From assembly GCF_009709575.1 (NCBI RefSeq), contig NZ_WIXO01000001.1, positions 3,846,001-3,910,000 of the forward strand: a DNA stretch of 64,000 nt, in the 5' to 3' direction. Numbering within the stretch: position 1 is the stretch's first letter; every line of letters begins with the position of its first letter. The notes beneath the pieces were generated by a model. It saw only the letters and a program-made list of their open reading frames with translations, made no database searches and was not told where the DNA came from. This DNA is from Streptomyces taklimakanensis. Lineage in GTDB: Bacteria > Actinomycetota > Actinomycetes > Streptomycetales > Streptomycetaceae. Made by a program: the position numbers and the translations under genes. Below, piece by piece: positions 51,350 through 60,730 of this stretch.

Positions 51350-53140
51350 ATGAGAAGCCATCGAACACGCGGACCGCGCGCCGTGGCCGCGGCGCTCACG
51401 GCGGGAGCGCTGCTCCTGGGCGGATGCAGCGCGGGTGGCGGAGGAGGAGGGGACGAGCGGGGCGGGGACGAGCCCGCCGCGCAGCGCTCGGCGATCGAGT
51501 TCGCCGACGCCGAAGCCTCCACCGGCCCGGCCGAGGACGTCCCCGGGGCCCGCGAGGGCGGCACCCTGCGCGTCTACCAGCGCGACAGCTACGCCCACCT
51601 GGACCCGGCGCAGATCTACGTCCAGGACGAGATGACCCTCGCCCACCTGATCCACCGCAAGCTCACCCACGTCAAGCTCGACAACGACGGCACCTACTCG
51701 GTGGTGGGGGACCTGGCCACCGACAGCGGCCGCCCCTCCGACGGCGGACGCACCTGGACCTACACGCTCAAGGACGGCATCAGGTTCGAGGACGGCTCGC
51801 CGATCACCTCCGAGGACATCCGGCACACCTTCGAGCGCCTCTTCGCCCCCTTCGTCACCCAGGGGCCGACCTACGTCCAGCAGTGGATGGCGAACAAGAC
51901 CGGCGCCGCCTACCGGGAACTGCTGCCCGACGGCCCGTACGAGGGCGAGCACCTGCCCGACTCCGTCCTGGAGACGCCGGACGAGAAGACGATCGTCTTC
52001 CGCTTCGCCGAACCGCGCAACGACCTGCCCTACGCCCTGGCCATGAGCGGCTACGCCGTGGTCTCCGCGGAGAAGGACACCCGGCAGAAGTACGACAAGG
52101 ACCCACTCGCCAGCGGCCCGTACCGGATCGACTCCTTCAAGCCGGGCAAGTCGATGAAGCTGGTGCGCAACCCCGAGTGGGACCCGAAGACGGACGCCGC
52201 CCGCCACCAGTACGTCGACGGGTTCGACATCACCTTCAACCACCAGTACGAGGACTCCACCAAGCGGCTGCTCAACGACAGCGGCGAGGCGCGGACCGCC
52301 GTCAGCTTCAACAACGCCGTGGACGCCGGCAGCCACCAGCGGGTGATGCGCGAGGCGAGGGACCGCACCGTCTCCGGCTACCAGGTCTTCGTGGCCCAGT
52401 TGGCGATCAACACCCGCCACGTCGAGGACGTCAGGGTCCGTCGGGCCATCGCGTACGCCTTCCCCTCCAAGCCCTACCTGGCCCCGTACGGCGGTCCCTC
52501 CGGCGGTGAGCTGGCCGGCGGCCTGATCAGTCCGCTGCTGCCCGGCTACCGGAAGGACTACGACCCGTTCGGCAAGCTGAAGAAGCCGGGCGGCGACCCC
52601 GTCAGGGCCCGCGAACTGCTGGAGGAGGCGGGCAAGGTGGGGACGAAGCTCACCTTCGCCTACCGGAACAACGACGAGGAGCAGAAGGCGTCCATCGCCG
52701 TCGCCGACGCCCTGGAGAAGGCCGGGTTCGACGTCCAGCGCAAGGAACTGCCCACGGACACCTACTACGACCTCATCGGCGACGTCGACAACGACTACGA
52801 CATCTACGTCAACAACTGGGGCCACGACTGGTCCAGCGCCTCCACCGTGATCCCGCCGCTCTACGACGGCCGGGAGGTCCAGGACGGCGCGGCCAACTAC
52901 TCGCACGTCGACGACCCCGAGATCAACTCCCGGATCGACGAGATCCGCAAGATCGCGGACCCGGAGAAGGCCGCGGCGGAGTGGTTCGAGCTGAGCGAGT
53001 ACATCCTGGAGGAGGTCACCCCGGCCGTCCCCATCTACTACTTCAAGCAGACGCAGATCGCCGGCTCCCAGGTGGGCGGGTTGGTCTACAACAACGACAT
53101 GAGCAACCTCGACGTGACCAAGCTCTACGTCAAGCGGTAG
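51350..53140 (+). CDS. bldKB: Oligopeptide-binding lipoprotein (bldKB position)
   Basis: A 596-residue SBP_bac_5 lipoprotein, larger than the cluster 1 and 2 proteins. The signal peptide ends LLLGGC (Cys-26), followed by a long Gly/Glu linker. The mature domain has TWTYTLKDGIRFEDGSPITSEDIRHTFERL, DPLASGPYRIDSFKPGKSMKLVRNPEW, VRRAIAYAFPSKPYL and YDIYVNNWGHDWSSASTVIPPLYDG. It would capture the extracellular peptide for BldK-type import. ATG 51350 follows CAGGGGGCAGG. An intercistronic hairpin (53156-53189) follows. Confidence 0.88.
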   Translation: MRSHRTRGPRAVAAALTAGALLLGGCSAGGGGGGDERGGDEPAAQRSAIEFADAEASTGPAEDVPGAREGGTLRVYQRDSYAHLDPAQIYVQDEMTLAHLIHRKLTHVKLDNDGTYSVVGDLATDSGRPSDGGRTWTYTLKDGIRFEDGSPITSEDIRHTFERLFAPFVTQGPTYVQQWMANKTGAAYRELLPDGPYEGEHLPDSVLETPDEKTIVFRFAEPRNDLPYALAMSGYAVVSAEKDTRQKYDKDPLASGPYRIDSFKPGKSMKLVRNPEWDPKTDAARHQYVDGFDITFNHQYEDSTKRLLNDSGEARTAVSFNNAVDAGSHQRVMREARDRTVSGYQVFVAQLAINTRHVEDVRVRRAIAYAFPSKPYLAPYGGPSGGELAGGLISPLLPGYRKDYDPFGKLKKPGGDPVRARELLEEAGKVGTKLTFAYRNNDEEQKASIAVADALEKAGFDVQRKELPTDTYYDLIGDVDNDYDIYVNNWGHDWSSASTVIPPLYDGREVQDGAANYSHVDDPEINSRIDEIRKIADPEKAAAEWFELSEYILEEVTPAVPIYYFKQTQIAGSQVGGLVYNNDMSNLDVTKLYVKR

Positions 53141-53155
53141 CCGCGTTCCGCCGCG

Positions 53156-53189
53156 GGGGCGTGCCGGGCCCACGGGGCGGGCACGCCCC
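53156..53189 (+). terminator. Intercistronic hairpin after SBP gene (cluster 3)
   Basis: GGGGCGTGCC pairs with GGCACGCCCC (10 bp, 14-nt loop) right after the bldKB stop codon and 85 nt before the next permease. As in cluster 1 it may partially uncouple SBP expression from the rest. Confidence 0.6.
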
Positions 53190-53273
53190 GCCGCCCCCGC
53201 CGCACCACACGGCACCCCGCCGCACCGCACCGCCCCGTCTCCCCGCTCCCCCGCGTGAGGGCCGCAACCGACC

Positions 53274-54269
53274 ATGCTGCGCTTCCTGGTGCGCCGGACA
53301 CTCGGCGCCTTCGTCATCCTGCTGATCATCAGCGCCTGCACGTTCTTCCTGTTCTACGCCATCCCGCGCGACCCGGCGCTGCTCCACTGCGGCAAGACCT
53401 GCGACCCCGAGTCGCTGGAGATCATCCGCCGGAACCTGGGGCTCGACAAGCCGCTGACGGAGCAGTACTGGACGTACATGGTGGGCATCTTCGCCGGTCG
53501 GGACTTCGCCGTGGGTCCCTGCCCGGCGCCGTGCTTCGGCTACTCGTTCGCGAGCAACGAGCCGGTGTGGGGAACCATCGTCGACCGACTGCCCACCACC
53601 GTCTCGCTCGCCCTCGGTGGAGCCGTGGTCTTCCTCGTCCTCGGCCTGGGCGCCGGGATGCTCGCCGCCTGGCGACGCGGCGGGCTCGTCGACAAGCTCC
53701 TCAGCTCGATGTCGCTGGTCTTCAGCTCGCTGCAGATCTACTTCGTCGGCCCGTTGGCCATCGCCCTGCTGGTCTACCAACTGGAGCTGTTCCGGCAGCC
53801 CGAGTACGTGCCGATCACCTCCAGCCCGGTCGACTGGTTCGTGGGGCTGCTCATCCCGTGGTTCGTGCTGTCGCTGATCTTCACCGCCCAGTACACCCGG
53901 ATGTCCCGCTCGACGCTGATCGAGCAGCTCGGCGAGGACCACGTGCGGGCGGCCAGGGCCAAGGGCATGCCCGGCCGCACGGTCTTCTTCCGCTACGCCT
54001 GGCGGGGCTCGCTCATCCCCATCGTGACCATCTTCGGCATCGACCTGGGCGCGCTGTTCGGCGGCGCGATGGTCACCGAGTTCACCTTCACCCTGCCCGG
54101 ACTCGGGCGGCTGGCCGTGGAGTCGGTGCTCAACACCGACCTGCCCATGCTGATGGGCGTGATGCTGTTCGCCGCCACCATGATCATCCTCTTCAACATC
54201 CTGGTGGACGCCGTCTACGCGTTCATCGACCCACGCGTACGCCTGTCCCGGGAGGAGTTCGGCCGGTGA
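53274..54269 (+). CDS. bldKC: Oligopeptide ABC permease, DppB type (bldKC position)
   Basis: A 331-residue permease. The N-terminus MLRFLVRRTLGAFVILLIISACTFFLFYAI is typical of OppB subunits. The periplasmic region has two CGKTCDPESLE-like cysteines and GPCPAPCFGYSF, which is unusual. The EAA loop HVRAARAKGMPGRTVFFRYAWRGSLIPI (about 224-250) is conserved. The stop codon overlaps the GTG of the ATPase gene by 4 nt. Confidence 0.88.
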   Translation: MLRFLVRRTLGAFVILLIISACTFFLFYAIPRDPALLHCGKTCDPESLEIIRRNLGLDKPLTEQYWTYMVGIFAGRDFAVGPCPAPCFGYSFASNEPVWGTIVDRLPTTVSLALGGAVVFLVLGLGAGMLAAWRRGGLVDKLLSSMSLVFSSLQIYFVGPLAIALLVYQLELFRQPEYVPITSSPVDWFVGLLIPWFVLSLIFTAQYTRMSRSTLIEQLGEDHVRAARAKGMPGRTVFFRYAWRGSLIPIVTIFGIDLGALFGGAMVTEFTFTLPGLGRLAVESVLNTDLPMLMGVMLFAATMIILFNILVDAVYAFIDPRVRLSREEFGR

Positions 54270-55333
54270 CCACAGTGACCGAGAGCGCGGGCCCCGGCGC
54301 CCCGCCCGACACGGAGTCCTTCCTGTCCGTCCGCGACCTGCGCGTCCGCTTCTCCACCGAGGACGGCACCGTCCGCGCGGTCGACGGGCTCTCCTTCGAC
54401 CTGGCCCGCGGCCGGACCCTGGGCGTGGTCGGCGAGTCCGGCTCGGGCAAGTCGGTGACGGGACTGTCCGTCCTCGGCCTGCACGACCGGCGCACCACCG
54501 AGGTCACCGGCCGGATCGTGCTGGACGGACAGGAGGTGACCGGCGCCGGGGAGAAGGAACTGCGGAGGTTGCGCGGCAACAAGGCCGCGATGGTCTTCCA
54601 GGACTCGTTGACCGCCCTGTCGCCCTACCACACCGTCGGGGAGCAGATCGCCGAGCCGTACCGCCGGCACACGGGCGCCTCCCGGCGCGAGGCGCGCCGG
54701 CGTGCCGTCGAGATGCTCGGCCGGGTCGGCATCCCCCACCCCCGGCTGCGGGCCGACGACTACCCGCACCAGTTCTCCGGCGGCATGCGCCAGCGGGCGA
54801 TGATCGCCATGGCCCTCGTCTGCGACCCCGACCTGCTGATCGCCGACGAGCCCACCACCGCGCTCGACGTCACCGTGCAGGCGCAGATCCTCGATCTCCT
54901 GGGCGACCTCCAACGGGAGTTCGGTTCCGCGATCGTCCTGATCACCCACGACCTGGGAGTGGTCGCCGAGACCGCCGACGAGGTGCTGGTGATGTACGCG
55001 GGCCGGGCCGTCGAGCGCGGCTCCGCCGAACAGGTCCTGCGCTCCCCGCGGCACCCCTACACCTGGGGGCTGCTGAGCTCCGTGCCGCGGCTGGACGGTG
55101 ACGTGGCGGAGGACCTGGTGCCCATCCCCGGCTCCCCGCCGAGCCTGCTGGACCCGCCCACCGGCTGCCCCTTCCACCCCCGGTGCGCCTTCACCGGGGA
55201 GGTCGGCGGCACCCGGTGCGCCGACGAGCGCCCCGAGCCGCCGCACGGGCGCGGAGCCGCCTGCCACCTGACGGCGGACCGGCAGCGCGCCCTCTTCGTC
55301 GAACGGATATCCGACGGGCACAGCCCCGACTGA
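54266..55333 (+). CDS. bldKD: Oligopeptide ABC transporter ATPase, DppD type (bldKD position)
   Basis: A 355-residue ATPase. Walker [17 protein letters not shown]-loop [11 protein letters not shown], signature [15 protein letters not shown] and Walker [13 protein letters not shown] are intact. The C-terminal tail has [18 protein letters not shown]. Its codons are C-ending like the rest of the genome, in contrast with the ATPases of clusters 1 and 2. GTG 54266 overlaps the upstream stop; GTG 54275 is an alternative. Confidence 0.88.
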   Translation: MTTVTESAGPGAPPDTESFLSVRDLRVRFSTEDGTVRAVDGLSFDLARGRTLGVVGESGSGKSVTGLSVLGLHDRRTTEVTGRIVLDGQEVTGAGEKELRRLRGNKAAMVFQDSLTALSPYHTVGEQIAEPYRRHTGASRREARRRAVEMLGRVGIPHPRLRADDYPHQFSGGMRQRAMIAMALVCDPDLLIADEPTTALDVTVQAQILDLLGDLQREFGSAIVLITHDLGVVAETADEVLVMYAGRAVERGSAEQVLRSPRHPYTWGLLSSVPRLDGDVAEDLVPIPGSPPSLLDPPTGCPFHPRCAFTGEVGGTRCADERPEPPHGRGAACHLTADRQRALFVERISDGHSPD

Positions 55334-55347
55334 TGGTGAGGCAGTTC

Positions 55348-56424
55348 ATGACCGTGGAGACGGGACCCACCCCACACGACGCCGAAGCCCCCGGGCCCCA
55401 CGTCCCCCGGGAGTCCGACGCGCCGCTGCTGACCGCCGAGGGCCTGACCAAGCACTTCCCGATCACGGGAGGCTTCCCCTTCCGCCGGCGGGTCGGCACG
55501 GTCCGGGCGGTGGACGGGATCGACCTCACCGTGCACGAGGGCGAGAGCCTGGGTCTGGTGGGCGAGTCCGGCTGCGGCAAGTCCACCACCGGACGCCTGC
55601 TGACCCGGCTGGCGGAGCCCACGGGCGGCCGGATCTCCTACCGGGGCCGGGACATCACCCACGCCGGCCGCAGGGAGTTGGCGCCGGTCCGGACCGAGAT
55701 CCAGATGATCTTCCAGGACCCCTACTCGTCGCTGAACCCCCGCCAGACGGTCGGCACGATCGTCGGCGGGCCGCTGGAGGTCAACGGGATCGATCCGCCG
55801 GGCGGCCGGGAGCGGCGGGTGCGGGAGCTGCTGGAGACCGTCGGTCTCGGCCCCGAGCACTACAACCGGTTCCCCCACGAGTTCTCCGGCGGCCAGCGCC
55901 AGCGCATCGGGATCGCCCGCGCCCTGGCCCTGGAACCGAAGCTGGTCGTGGCCGACGAACCGGTCTCGGCGCTGGACGTCTCCATCCAGGCGCAGGTCGT
56001 CAACCTGCTGCGGACGGTCCAGCGCGACCTGGGCATCGCCTTCGTCTTCATCGCCCACGACCTGGCGGTGGTCCGGCACTTCTGCCGGCGCGTGGCGGTG
56101 ATGTACCTCGGCCGGATCGTGGAGATCGGCGACCGCGAGTCCGTCTACACCGCCCCGCGCCACCCGTACACCCGCGCCCTGCTCTCCGCGGTGCCCCGCC
56201 TTCGGCCGGGGAACGACGGCCGGGGGCGCATCCGCCTGACCGGTGACGTGCCCTCGCCGGTCGATCCGCCGTCCGGCTGCCGCTTCCGCACCCGCTGCCG
56301 GAAGGCGCGGGAGGTGTGCGCCGAGGTGGAGCCACCGCTGGTGCGGCTGGACGGCGACCGCGAGGGACACCTGACGGCGTGCCACTTCCCGGAGGAGGGA
56401 GCGGTGGCCGGGCGCGGCGACTGA
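55348..56424 (+). CDS. bldKE: Oligopeptide ABC transporter ATPase, DppF type (bldKE position)
   Basis: A 358-residue ATPase. The body begins [16 protein letters not shown]; Walker [15 protein letters not shown], signature [15 protein letters not shown], Walker [12 protein letters not shown] and the [16 protein letters not shown] cysteine motif are intact. ATG 55348 is preferred because GGTGAGG lies 6 nt upstream. ATG 55333, which overlaps the preceding stop as TGATG, is a coupled alternative adding five residues. Final gene of the bldK-like operon, convergent with the S9 peptidase. Confidence 0.87.
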   Translation: MTVETGPTPHDAEAPGPHVPRESDAPLLTAEGLTKHFPITGGFPFRRRVGTVRAVDGIDLTVHEGESLGLVGESGCGKSTTGRLLTRLAEPTGGRISYRGRDITHAGRRELAPVRTEIQMIFQDPYSSLNPRQTVGTIVGGPLEVNGIDPPGGRERRVRELLETVGLGPEHYNRFPHEFSGGQRQRIGIARALALEPKLVVADEPVSALDVSIQAQVVNLLRTVQRDLGIAFVFIAHDLAVVRHFCRRVAVMYLGRIVEIGDRESVYTAPRHPYTRALLSAVPRLRPGNDGRGRIRLTGDVPSPVDPPSGCRFRTRCRKAREVCAEVEPPLVRLDGDREGHLTACHFPEEGAVAGRGD

Positions 56425-56465
56425 GCCCGACCGGACAACCGGCCGGGCCCGGTCGCGGCCCCGGG

Positions 56466-58697
56466 TCAGGCCACCCCCAGCGACCTCTTGAGGAAGGCCA
56501 CCTGGAGCAGCAGCAGATTCTCGGCCACCTGTTCCTGCGGGGTCATGTGCGTCACCCCGGACAGCGGCAGCACCTCGTGCGGACGGCCCGCCGCCAGCAG
56601 CGCCGAGGACAGCCGCAGGGTGTGGGCGGCCACCACGTTGTCGTCCGCCAGCCCGTGGACGATCATCAACGGCCGGTGCGGCTCGGCGGGGGCGGACAGC
56701 CCCTCGTCGGTGACCAGGGAGTTGGCCGCGTACCCCGCCGGGTTCTCCTGGGGCAGACCGAGGTAGCGCTCGGTGTAGTGGGTGTCGTACAGCCGCCAGT
56801 CCGTCACGGGGGCGCCCGCCACGGCCGCGTGGAAGACGTCCGGACGGCGCAGCACGGCCAGCGCCGCCAGGTAACCGCCGTAGGACCAGCCTCGGATGCC
56901 GACCCGACCCAGGTCGAGAGGGTGGGTCTCGGCCAGCGCGTGCAACGCCTCGACCTGGTCCCCCAGGGTGACGCCCGCCAGGTCGCCGGCGACGGCCTTC
57001 TCCCGACCCGGGGAGTGACCGGGGGTGCCGCGACCGTCCGCCACCACCACGGCGAACCCCTGGTCGGCGAACCACTGCGAGGTCAGGTACGCGTTGTGCG
57101 CGGCCACCACGCGCTGACCGTGCGGGCCGCCGTAGGGGTCCATCAGCACCGGCAGCGGCCCGTCGCCGTCGCGGTACCCGGTGGGCAGCAGCACGGCGGC
57201 CGGGATGCGGTGCTCGCCCACCCGCAGCAACCGGGGGCGGGCGGTCGGTTCCGGTGTCTCGGCGTGGGAGGCGACCACCGCCAGGGACCTCGGTGCCCCC
57301 TTGCCCGTCTCGGGCAGCCGCAGCGCCTCGGCGCGGGAGCCGGGACGGTCCACGGCGGCGGTGGAGAGCACCACCGTCTCCCCGCCGCGGACGGCGGTGG
57401 CGACGTGCGCGCCGGCGGGGGAGACCCGTTCCCAGCCGCCCTGGTCGCCGCTGCCGCGGTACCAGACGCGGTGGACGGCGATCTCGCCCACCGGGGCGTC
57501 CTCGGGCGCCTCGGCACCGGGGGAGGCGGAGAACAGCACGTCCTCCTCGCCGATGTCCAGCACCGCGCGGACGTGCAGCGCCGCGGAGGTCAGCGGCCGG
57601 TCCCCGACGACCAGGATCCGCGCCCCGCCCTCGTCGGCGATCCGCACCAGACGTCCGTCGGGAGTCCAGGCGGGCACCCCGGAGAACAGCTCCAGCCAGG
57701 CCGGATCCTGGTCGGCGTGGATCGGCGCGGTGCGGCCGGTGGCGGTGTCCACGGTCAGGTACAGCCCGCTGCGCTGGTCGCGGGAGTGGACCAGCAGCAG
57801 GGGCGGTCCGGCGGCCGACCAGTGGACCCGCGCCAGGTACGGGTAGCGGACCCGGTCCCAGACCACCTCGGTGTGGTCCGTGCCGCCGGTTCCGTCGGTT
57901 CCGCCGGTTCCGTCGGGGCTTCCGGCGTTCACCAGGTGGAGCGTCACCTCGGCGTTGGGCGTCCCGGCGGCCGGGTAGGCGATCTCGGTGGGCTCGCTGT
58001 CGGGGTGGGCCGGATCGGCGATCCACCAGCGGGTCACGGGGGAGTCGTCCACCCGGGCGACCAGCATCCGGGTGCCGTCCGGGGACCACCAGAAACCGCG
58101 TGAGCGGTCCATCTCCTCGGCGGCGACGAACTCCGCCAGCCCCCACGTCGTACGGCCGCGCGGGTTCTCCTCGGGGCCGGCCACCGCCCGGTCGGCGCCA
58201 CCGTCGAGCTCGACCACCCGCAGGGCGCCGCCGGTCACGTACGCCACGCGCCGCCCGTCGGGCGAGGGGCGCGGGTCCACCACCGGGCCGGGCACCGGCA
58301 GTTCGCGCACCGAGGCGGTGCGCAGGTCGGCGACGAACAACCGTCCCGACAGGGCGAACGCGGCCGTCTCCACGGCTGCGTCGGTGGCGTAGCCGACCAC
58401 CCCGGCGGACCCCTCGCGGCTCCGCTCGCGCCGGGCGCGCTCCTCCGGGGGGAGTTCCTCGCCCGCTCCGCCGAGCAGGTCGCGGGGATCGGCCACCACG
58501 CGCTCCTCGGCCCGCGCGGGGCCGGCCCCGGGAGCCGGGGGGAGGTCCAGGGCCCACAACAGGTTCTCCCGGTCGACGCCCCCGCGGGACCGGAGGAAGA
58601 CGACCCGGGAACCGTCCGGGGCCACGGTGAAGGCGCGCGGTGCTCCCAGGGTGAAGCGCTGCGTCCGGGCGTGCCGGCGCGGAAACGACATGACCAT
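56466..58697 (-). CDS. S9 family serine peptidase (DPP IV/acylaminoacyl type)
   Basis: A 743-residue cytosolic peptidase without a signal peptide. The N-terminal beta-propeller (about 10-480; e.g. AFTVAPDGSRVVFLRSR, WSPDGTRMLVARVDDS, WTPDGRLVRIADEGG) is followed by the alpha/beta-hydrolase domain. Nucleophile Ser is in RGWSYGGYLAAL, catalytic Asp in VHGLADDNVV and His in LSGVTHMTPQEQ. It should cleave short peptides, which fits a location beside three peptide importers, though that link is inference. The start at 58697 is favoured by a TACGCT box 6 nt upstream (leaderless); 58718 and 58691 are alternatives. Confidence 0.92.
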   Translation of the reverse strand: MVMSFPRRHARTQRFTLGAPRAFTVAPDGSRVVFLRSRGGVDRENLLWALDLPPAPGAGPARAEERVVADPRDLLGGAGEELPPEERARRERSREGSAGVVGYATDAAVETAAFALSGRLFVADLRTASVRELPVPGPVVDPRPSPDGRRVAYVTGGALRVVELDGGADRAVAGPEENPRGRTTWGLAEFVAAEEMDRSRGFWWSPDGTRMLVARVDDSPVTRWWIADPAHPDSEPTEIAYPAAGTPNAEVTLHLVNAGSPDGTGGTDGTGGTDHTEVVWDRVRYPYLARVHWSAAGPPLLLVHSRDQRSGLYLTVDTATGRTAPIHADQDPAWLELFSGVPAWTPDGRLVRIADEGGARILVVGDRPLTSAALHVRAVLDIGEEDVLFSASPGAEAPEDAPVGEIAVHRVWYRGSGDQGGWERVSPAGAHVATAVRGGETVVLSTAAVDRPGSRAEALRLPETGKGAPRSLAVVASHAETPEPTARPRLLRVGEHRIPAAVLLPTGYRDGDGPLPVLMDPYGGPHGQRVVAAHNAYLTSQWFADQGFAVVVADGRGTPGHSPGREKAVAGDLAGVTLGDQVEALHALAETHPLDLGRVGIRGWSYGGYLAALAVLRRPDVFHAAVAGAPVTDWRLYDTHYTERYLGLPQENPAGYAANSLVTDEGLSAPAEPHRPLMIVHGLADDNVVAAHTLRLSSALLAAGRPHEVLPLSGVTHMTPQEQVAENLLLLQVAFLKRSLGVA

Positions 58698-58703
58698 GGT
58701 GCG

Positions 58704-58709
58704 AGCGTA
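58704..58709 (-). promoter_or_regulatory. -10 box (TACGCT) for leaderless S9 peptidase gene
   Basis: On the minus strand TACGCT is 6 nt upstream of ATG 58697 with no SD. Confidence 0.4.
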
Positions 58710-58867
58710 CGGCGTCACGCCGGGCCGGGTGCGACGCCGGTCCGGTACGGCCGCGGTGCCGCTCCGGAGGACCGGTACACCGGCACGTGTCCAAGGTCAC
58801 ACGGATGTGCGCCCCTCTTCTGCACCCGTGCACCGATCCGTGCCGTCTAACGGAAAGTTATGATCCG

Positions 58868-58895
58868 TTGCGCATGGTTCCTGATGGGGTATGTA
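58868..58895 (+). promoter_or_regulatory. Candidate promoter of small membrane-protein gene
   Basis: TTGCGC (58868-58873) and TATGTA (58890-58895) are separated by 16 nt within an AT-richer tract, about 65 nt before the start codon at 58966. Confidence 0.4.
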
Positions 58896-58965
58896 GCTCG
58901 TGACTGCCCCGTCGTACAAACATCCTGATTCCGTGTCGACCGCGCGCTCTTGGAGGTGAACCGCC

Positions 58966-59160
58966 GTGGCACTCTCGATTTCGGCGGTGGTGCTGCTGGC
59001 GATCATCGTCTTCCTGCTGATCAAGAAGTCAGGGCTGAAGACCGGACACGCCGTGATCTGTATGCTCCTGGGCTTCTACATGGCCAGCTCGTCGATCGCC
59101 CCCACCATCAGCGAGCTCACCTCGAACGTCGCGGGCATGATCGGCAGCATCAAGTTCTGA
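58966..59160 (+). CDS. Small membrane protein, function unknown
   Basis: A 64-residue protein with two hydrophobic segments: SAVVLLAIIVFLLI (about 6-19) and HAVICMLLGFYMASSSIAP (about 28-46), separated by a basic KKSGLKTG turn. The GTG start follows TTGGAGGTG at good spacing. It lies 24 nt before mshB but that gene has its own -10 box. A conserved streptomycete small protein from memory; no function is suggested by the sequence. Confidence 0.8.
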   Translation: MALSISAVVLLAIIVFLLIKKSGLKTGHAVICMLLGFYMASSSIAPTISELTSNVAGMIGSIKF

Positions 59161-59171
59161 CGCCGGCGGCG

Positions 59172-59177
59172 TAGGCT
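59172..59177 (+). promoter_or_regulatory. -10 box (TAGGCT) for leaderless mshB
   Basis: TAGGCT ends 7 nt before ATG 59185 with no SD sequence. Confidence 0.45.
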
Positions 59178-59184
59178 CGCCTCC

Positions 59185-60114
59185 ATGACCGAGCTTCCCG
59201 CGCGCCGCCTGATGCTGGTCCACGCGCACCCCGACGACGAGTCGATCACCAACGGCGTCACCATGGCGCGGTACGCCGCCGAGGGGGTGCTGGTCACCCT
59301 GGTGACCTGCACGTTGGGGGAGGAGGGCGAGGTCGTTCCGCCGGCACTGGCCCACTTGGCCGCCGACCGGGAGGACGCCCTCGGCCCCCACCGGATCGGC
59401 GAACTGCGGCACGCCATGCGGGAGCTGGGCGTGGCCGACCACCGCTTCCTGGGCGGGCCCGGCCGCTACCGCGACTCGGGGATGTTCGGCACCCCCGCCA
59501 ACGAGCGCGCGGACTGCTTCTGGCGGGCGGACGTCGACGAGGCCGCCTCGTACCTCGTGTCGGAGATCCGCGAGGTGCGTCCCCAGGTGCTCGTCACCTA
59601 CGACCCGAACGGCGGCTACGGGCACCCCGACCACATCCAGGCCCACCGGGTGGCGATGCGCGCGGTGGAGCTGGCGGCCGATCCCGACCACCCTTCGGAC
59701 CGCGGAGAACCGCACCGGGTCGACCGCGTCTACTGGAACTGCGCGGCGCGCTCGGAGGTCGAGGCGGGCTTCGCCCGGCTGCGCGCGTCGGGCGGCGGCC
59801 CGTTCTCCCGGTCGGCCTCGATCGACGACGTGCCCGGGGTGGTGGACGACGACCGGGTGGCCGCCGTGATCGAGGGCGACGACGCCGAGGTGTCCGCCAA
59901 GGCGGCGGCGATGCGCGCCCACGCCACCCAGATCGTGGTGGCCGATTCCCCTTCCGGCCCCCCCGCCTCTTTCGCGCTCTCCAACGGGCTCGGCCAGCCG
60001 CTGCTGCGCACCGAACACTTCCGCCTCGCCGACGGCACCGTTCCGCCCGAGCCCGCGCGCGATCTGTTCGAGGGGCTGGTGTGCGCCCCGGAGATCGGCG
60101 GAGGCGGCCGGTGA
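59185..60114 (+). CDS. mshB: GlcNAc-Ins deacetylase MshB (mycothiol biosynthesis)
   Basis: A 309-residue zinc deacetylase of the LmbE-like family, which removes acetate from GlcNAc-Ins in mycothiol synthesis. The zinc ligands are in [13 protein letters not shown] (about 12-24) and [14 protein letters not shown] (about 151-164). The MshB-specific [27 protein letters not shown] stretch is present. Mycothiol is the actinobacterial low-molecular-weight thiol. The stop codon overlaps the GTG of the DUF6113 gene by 4 nt. Confidence 0.95.
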   Translation: MTELPARRLMLVHAHPDDESITNGVTMARYAAEGVLVTLVTCTLGEEGEVVPPALAHLAADREDALGPHRIGELRHAMRELGVADHRFLGGPGRYRDSGMFGTPANERADCFWRADVDEAASYLVSEIREVRPQVLVTYDPNGGYGHPDHIQAHRVAMRAVELAADPDHPSDRGEPHRVDRVYWNCAARSEVEAGFARLRASGGGPFSRSASIDDVPGVVDDDRVAAVIEGDDAEVSAKAAAMRAHATQIVVADSPSGPPASFALSNGLGQPLLRTEHFRLADGTVPPEPARDLFEGLVCAPEIGGGGR

Positions 60115-60482
60115 GCGGCAGGGGAGCGCGGATCGCCGCGTACGCCGTCCTGACCGTGCTGGGCGGAGCGGTCGCCCTGGCCGGATCCCTGGTCCAGGCC
60201 GGTTGGTTCCCGTTGGGGCTGCTGTTGGCGCTCGCCGGAACCGTGGGGCTGTTCCTCGGCGGAGCGCGGCTGACCCGCACGAGGGTCGGCGCGGCGGCTC
60301 CGGCGGGCGGTTGGATGCTCGTGGTGCTGCTGCTGACCGTCTCGCGGCCCGAGGGCGACTTCCTGTTCGGCGCCGGCGGGAGGTCGTACGTCTTCCTGTT
60401 CGGAGGGATGTTCGCCGCTGTGATCTGCGCCACGGTCGCGCCGTCCGGTCACGTTCTCCGACCGGACACGAAGGCGCTGTGA
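60111..60482 (+). CDS. DUF6113-type small membrane protein
   Basis: A 123-residue protein with four hydrophobic segments ([51 protein letters not shown] and [17 protein letters not shown]). GTG 60111 overlaps the mshB stop by 4 nt, so translation is coupled. The family recurs next to mshB in streptomycetes (from memory); no function is known. Confidence 0.78.
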   Translation: MSGRGARIAAYAVLTVLGGAVALAGSLVQAGWFPLGLLLALAGTVGLFLGGARLTRTRVGAAAPAGGWMLVVLLLTVSRPEGDFLFGAGGRSYVFLFGGMFAAVICATVAPSGHVLRPDTKAL

Positions 60483-60730
60483 AGATGCCGTGAAGCGGTC
60501 GGCGTCGATCGTCCGGCGGTCGACAACCGTCCTGGACATGTCCGACAATCCGCGGGGCAATGTGGAGGCAGTGTGCCGGTATGCCCCGTCACGGGCCGTT
60601 CCGGGGTGGTGATTCGGTACTCCCGGGGCCCGCGGCGACGACCCCCGATATGGTGGTGCGCGCCGGCTAGCCGCTCGCGCCAGCCGATCGGAACCATGGC
60701 GGGCGGCGCATCCAACCGGGAGATCCAGCT

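Noticed and set aside
55057..58833. 1258-residue minus-strand open frame
   Set aside because: It is the alternative frame of the S9 peptidase gene plus the antisense of bldKD/E, with a composition-biased sequence. The S9 peptidase frame carries the real catalytic motifs.
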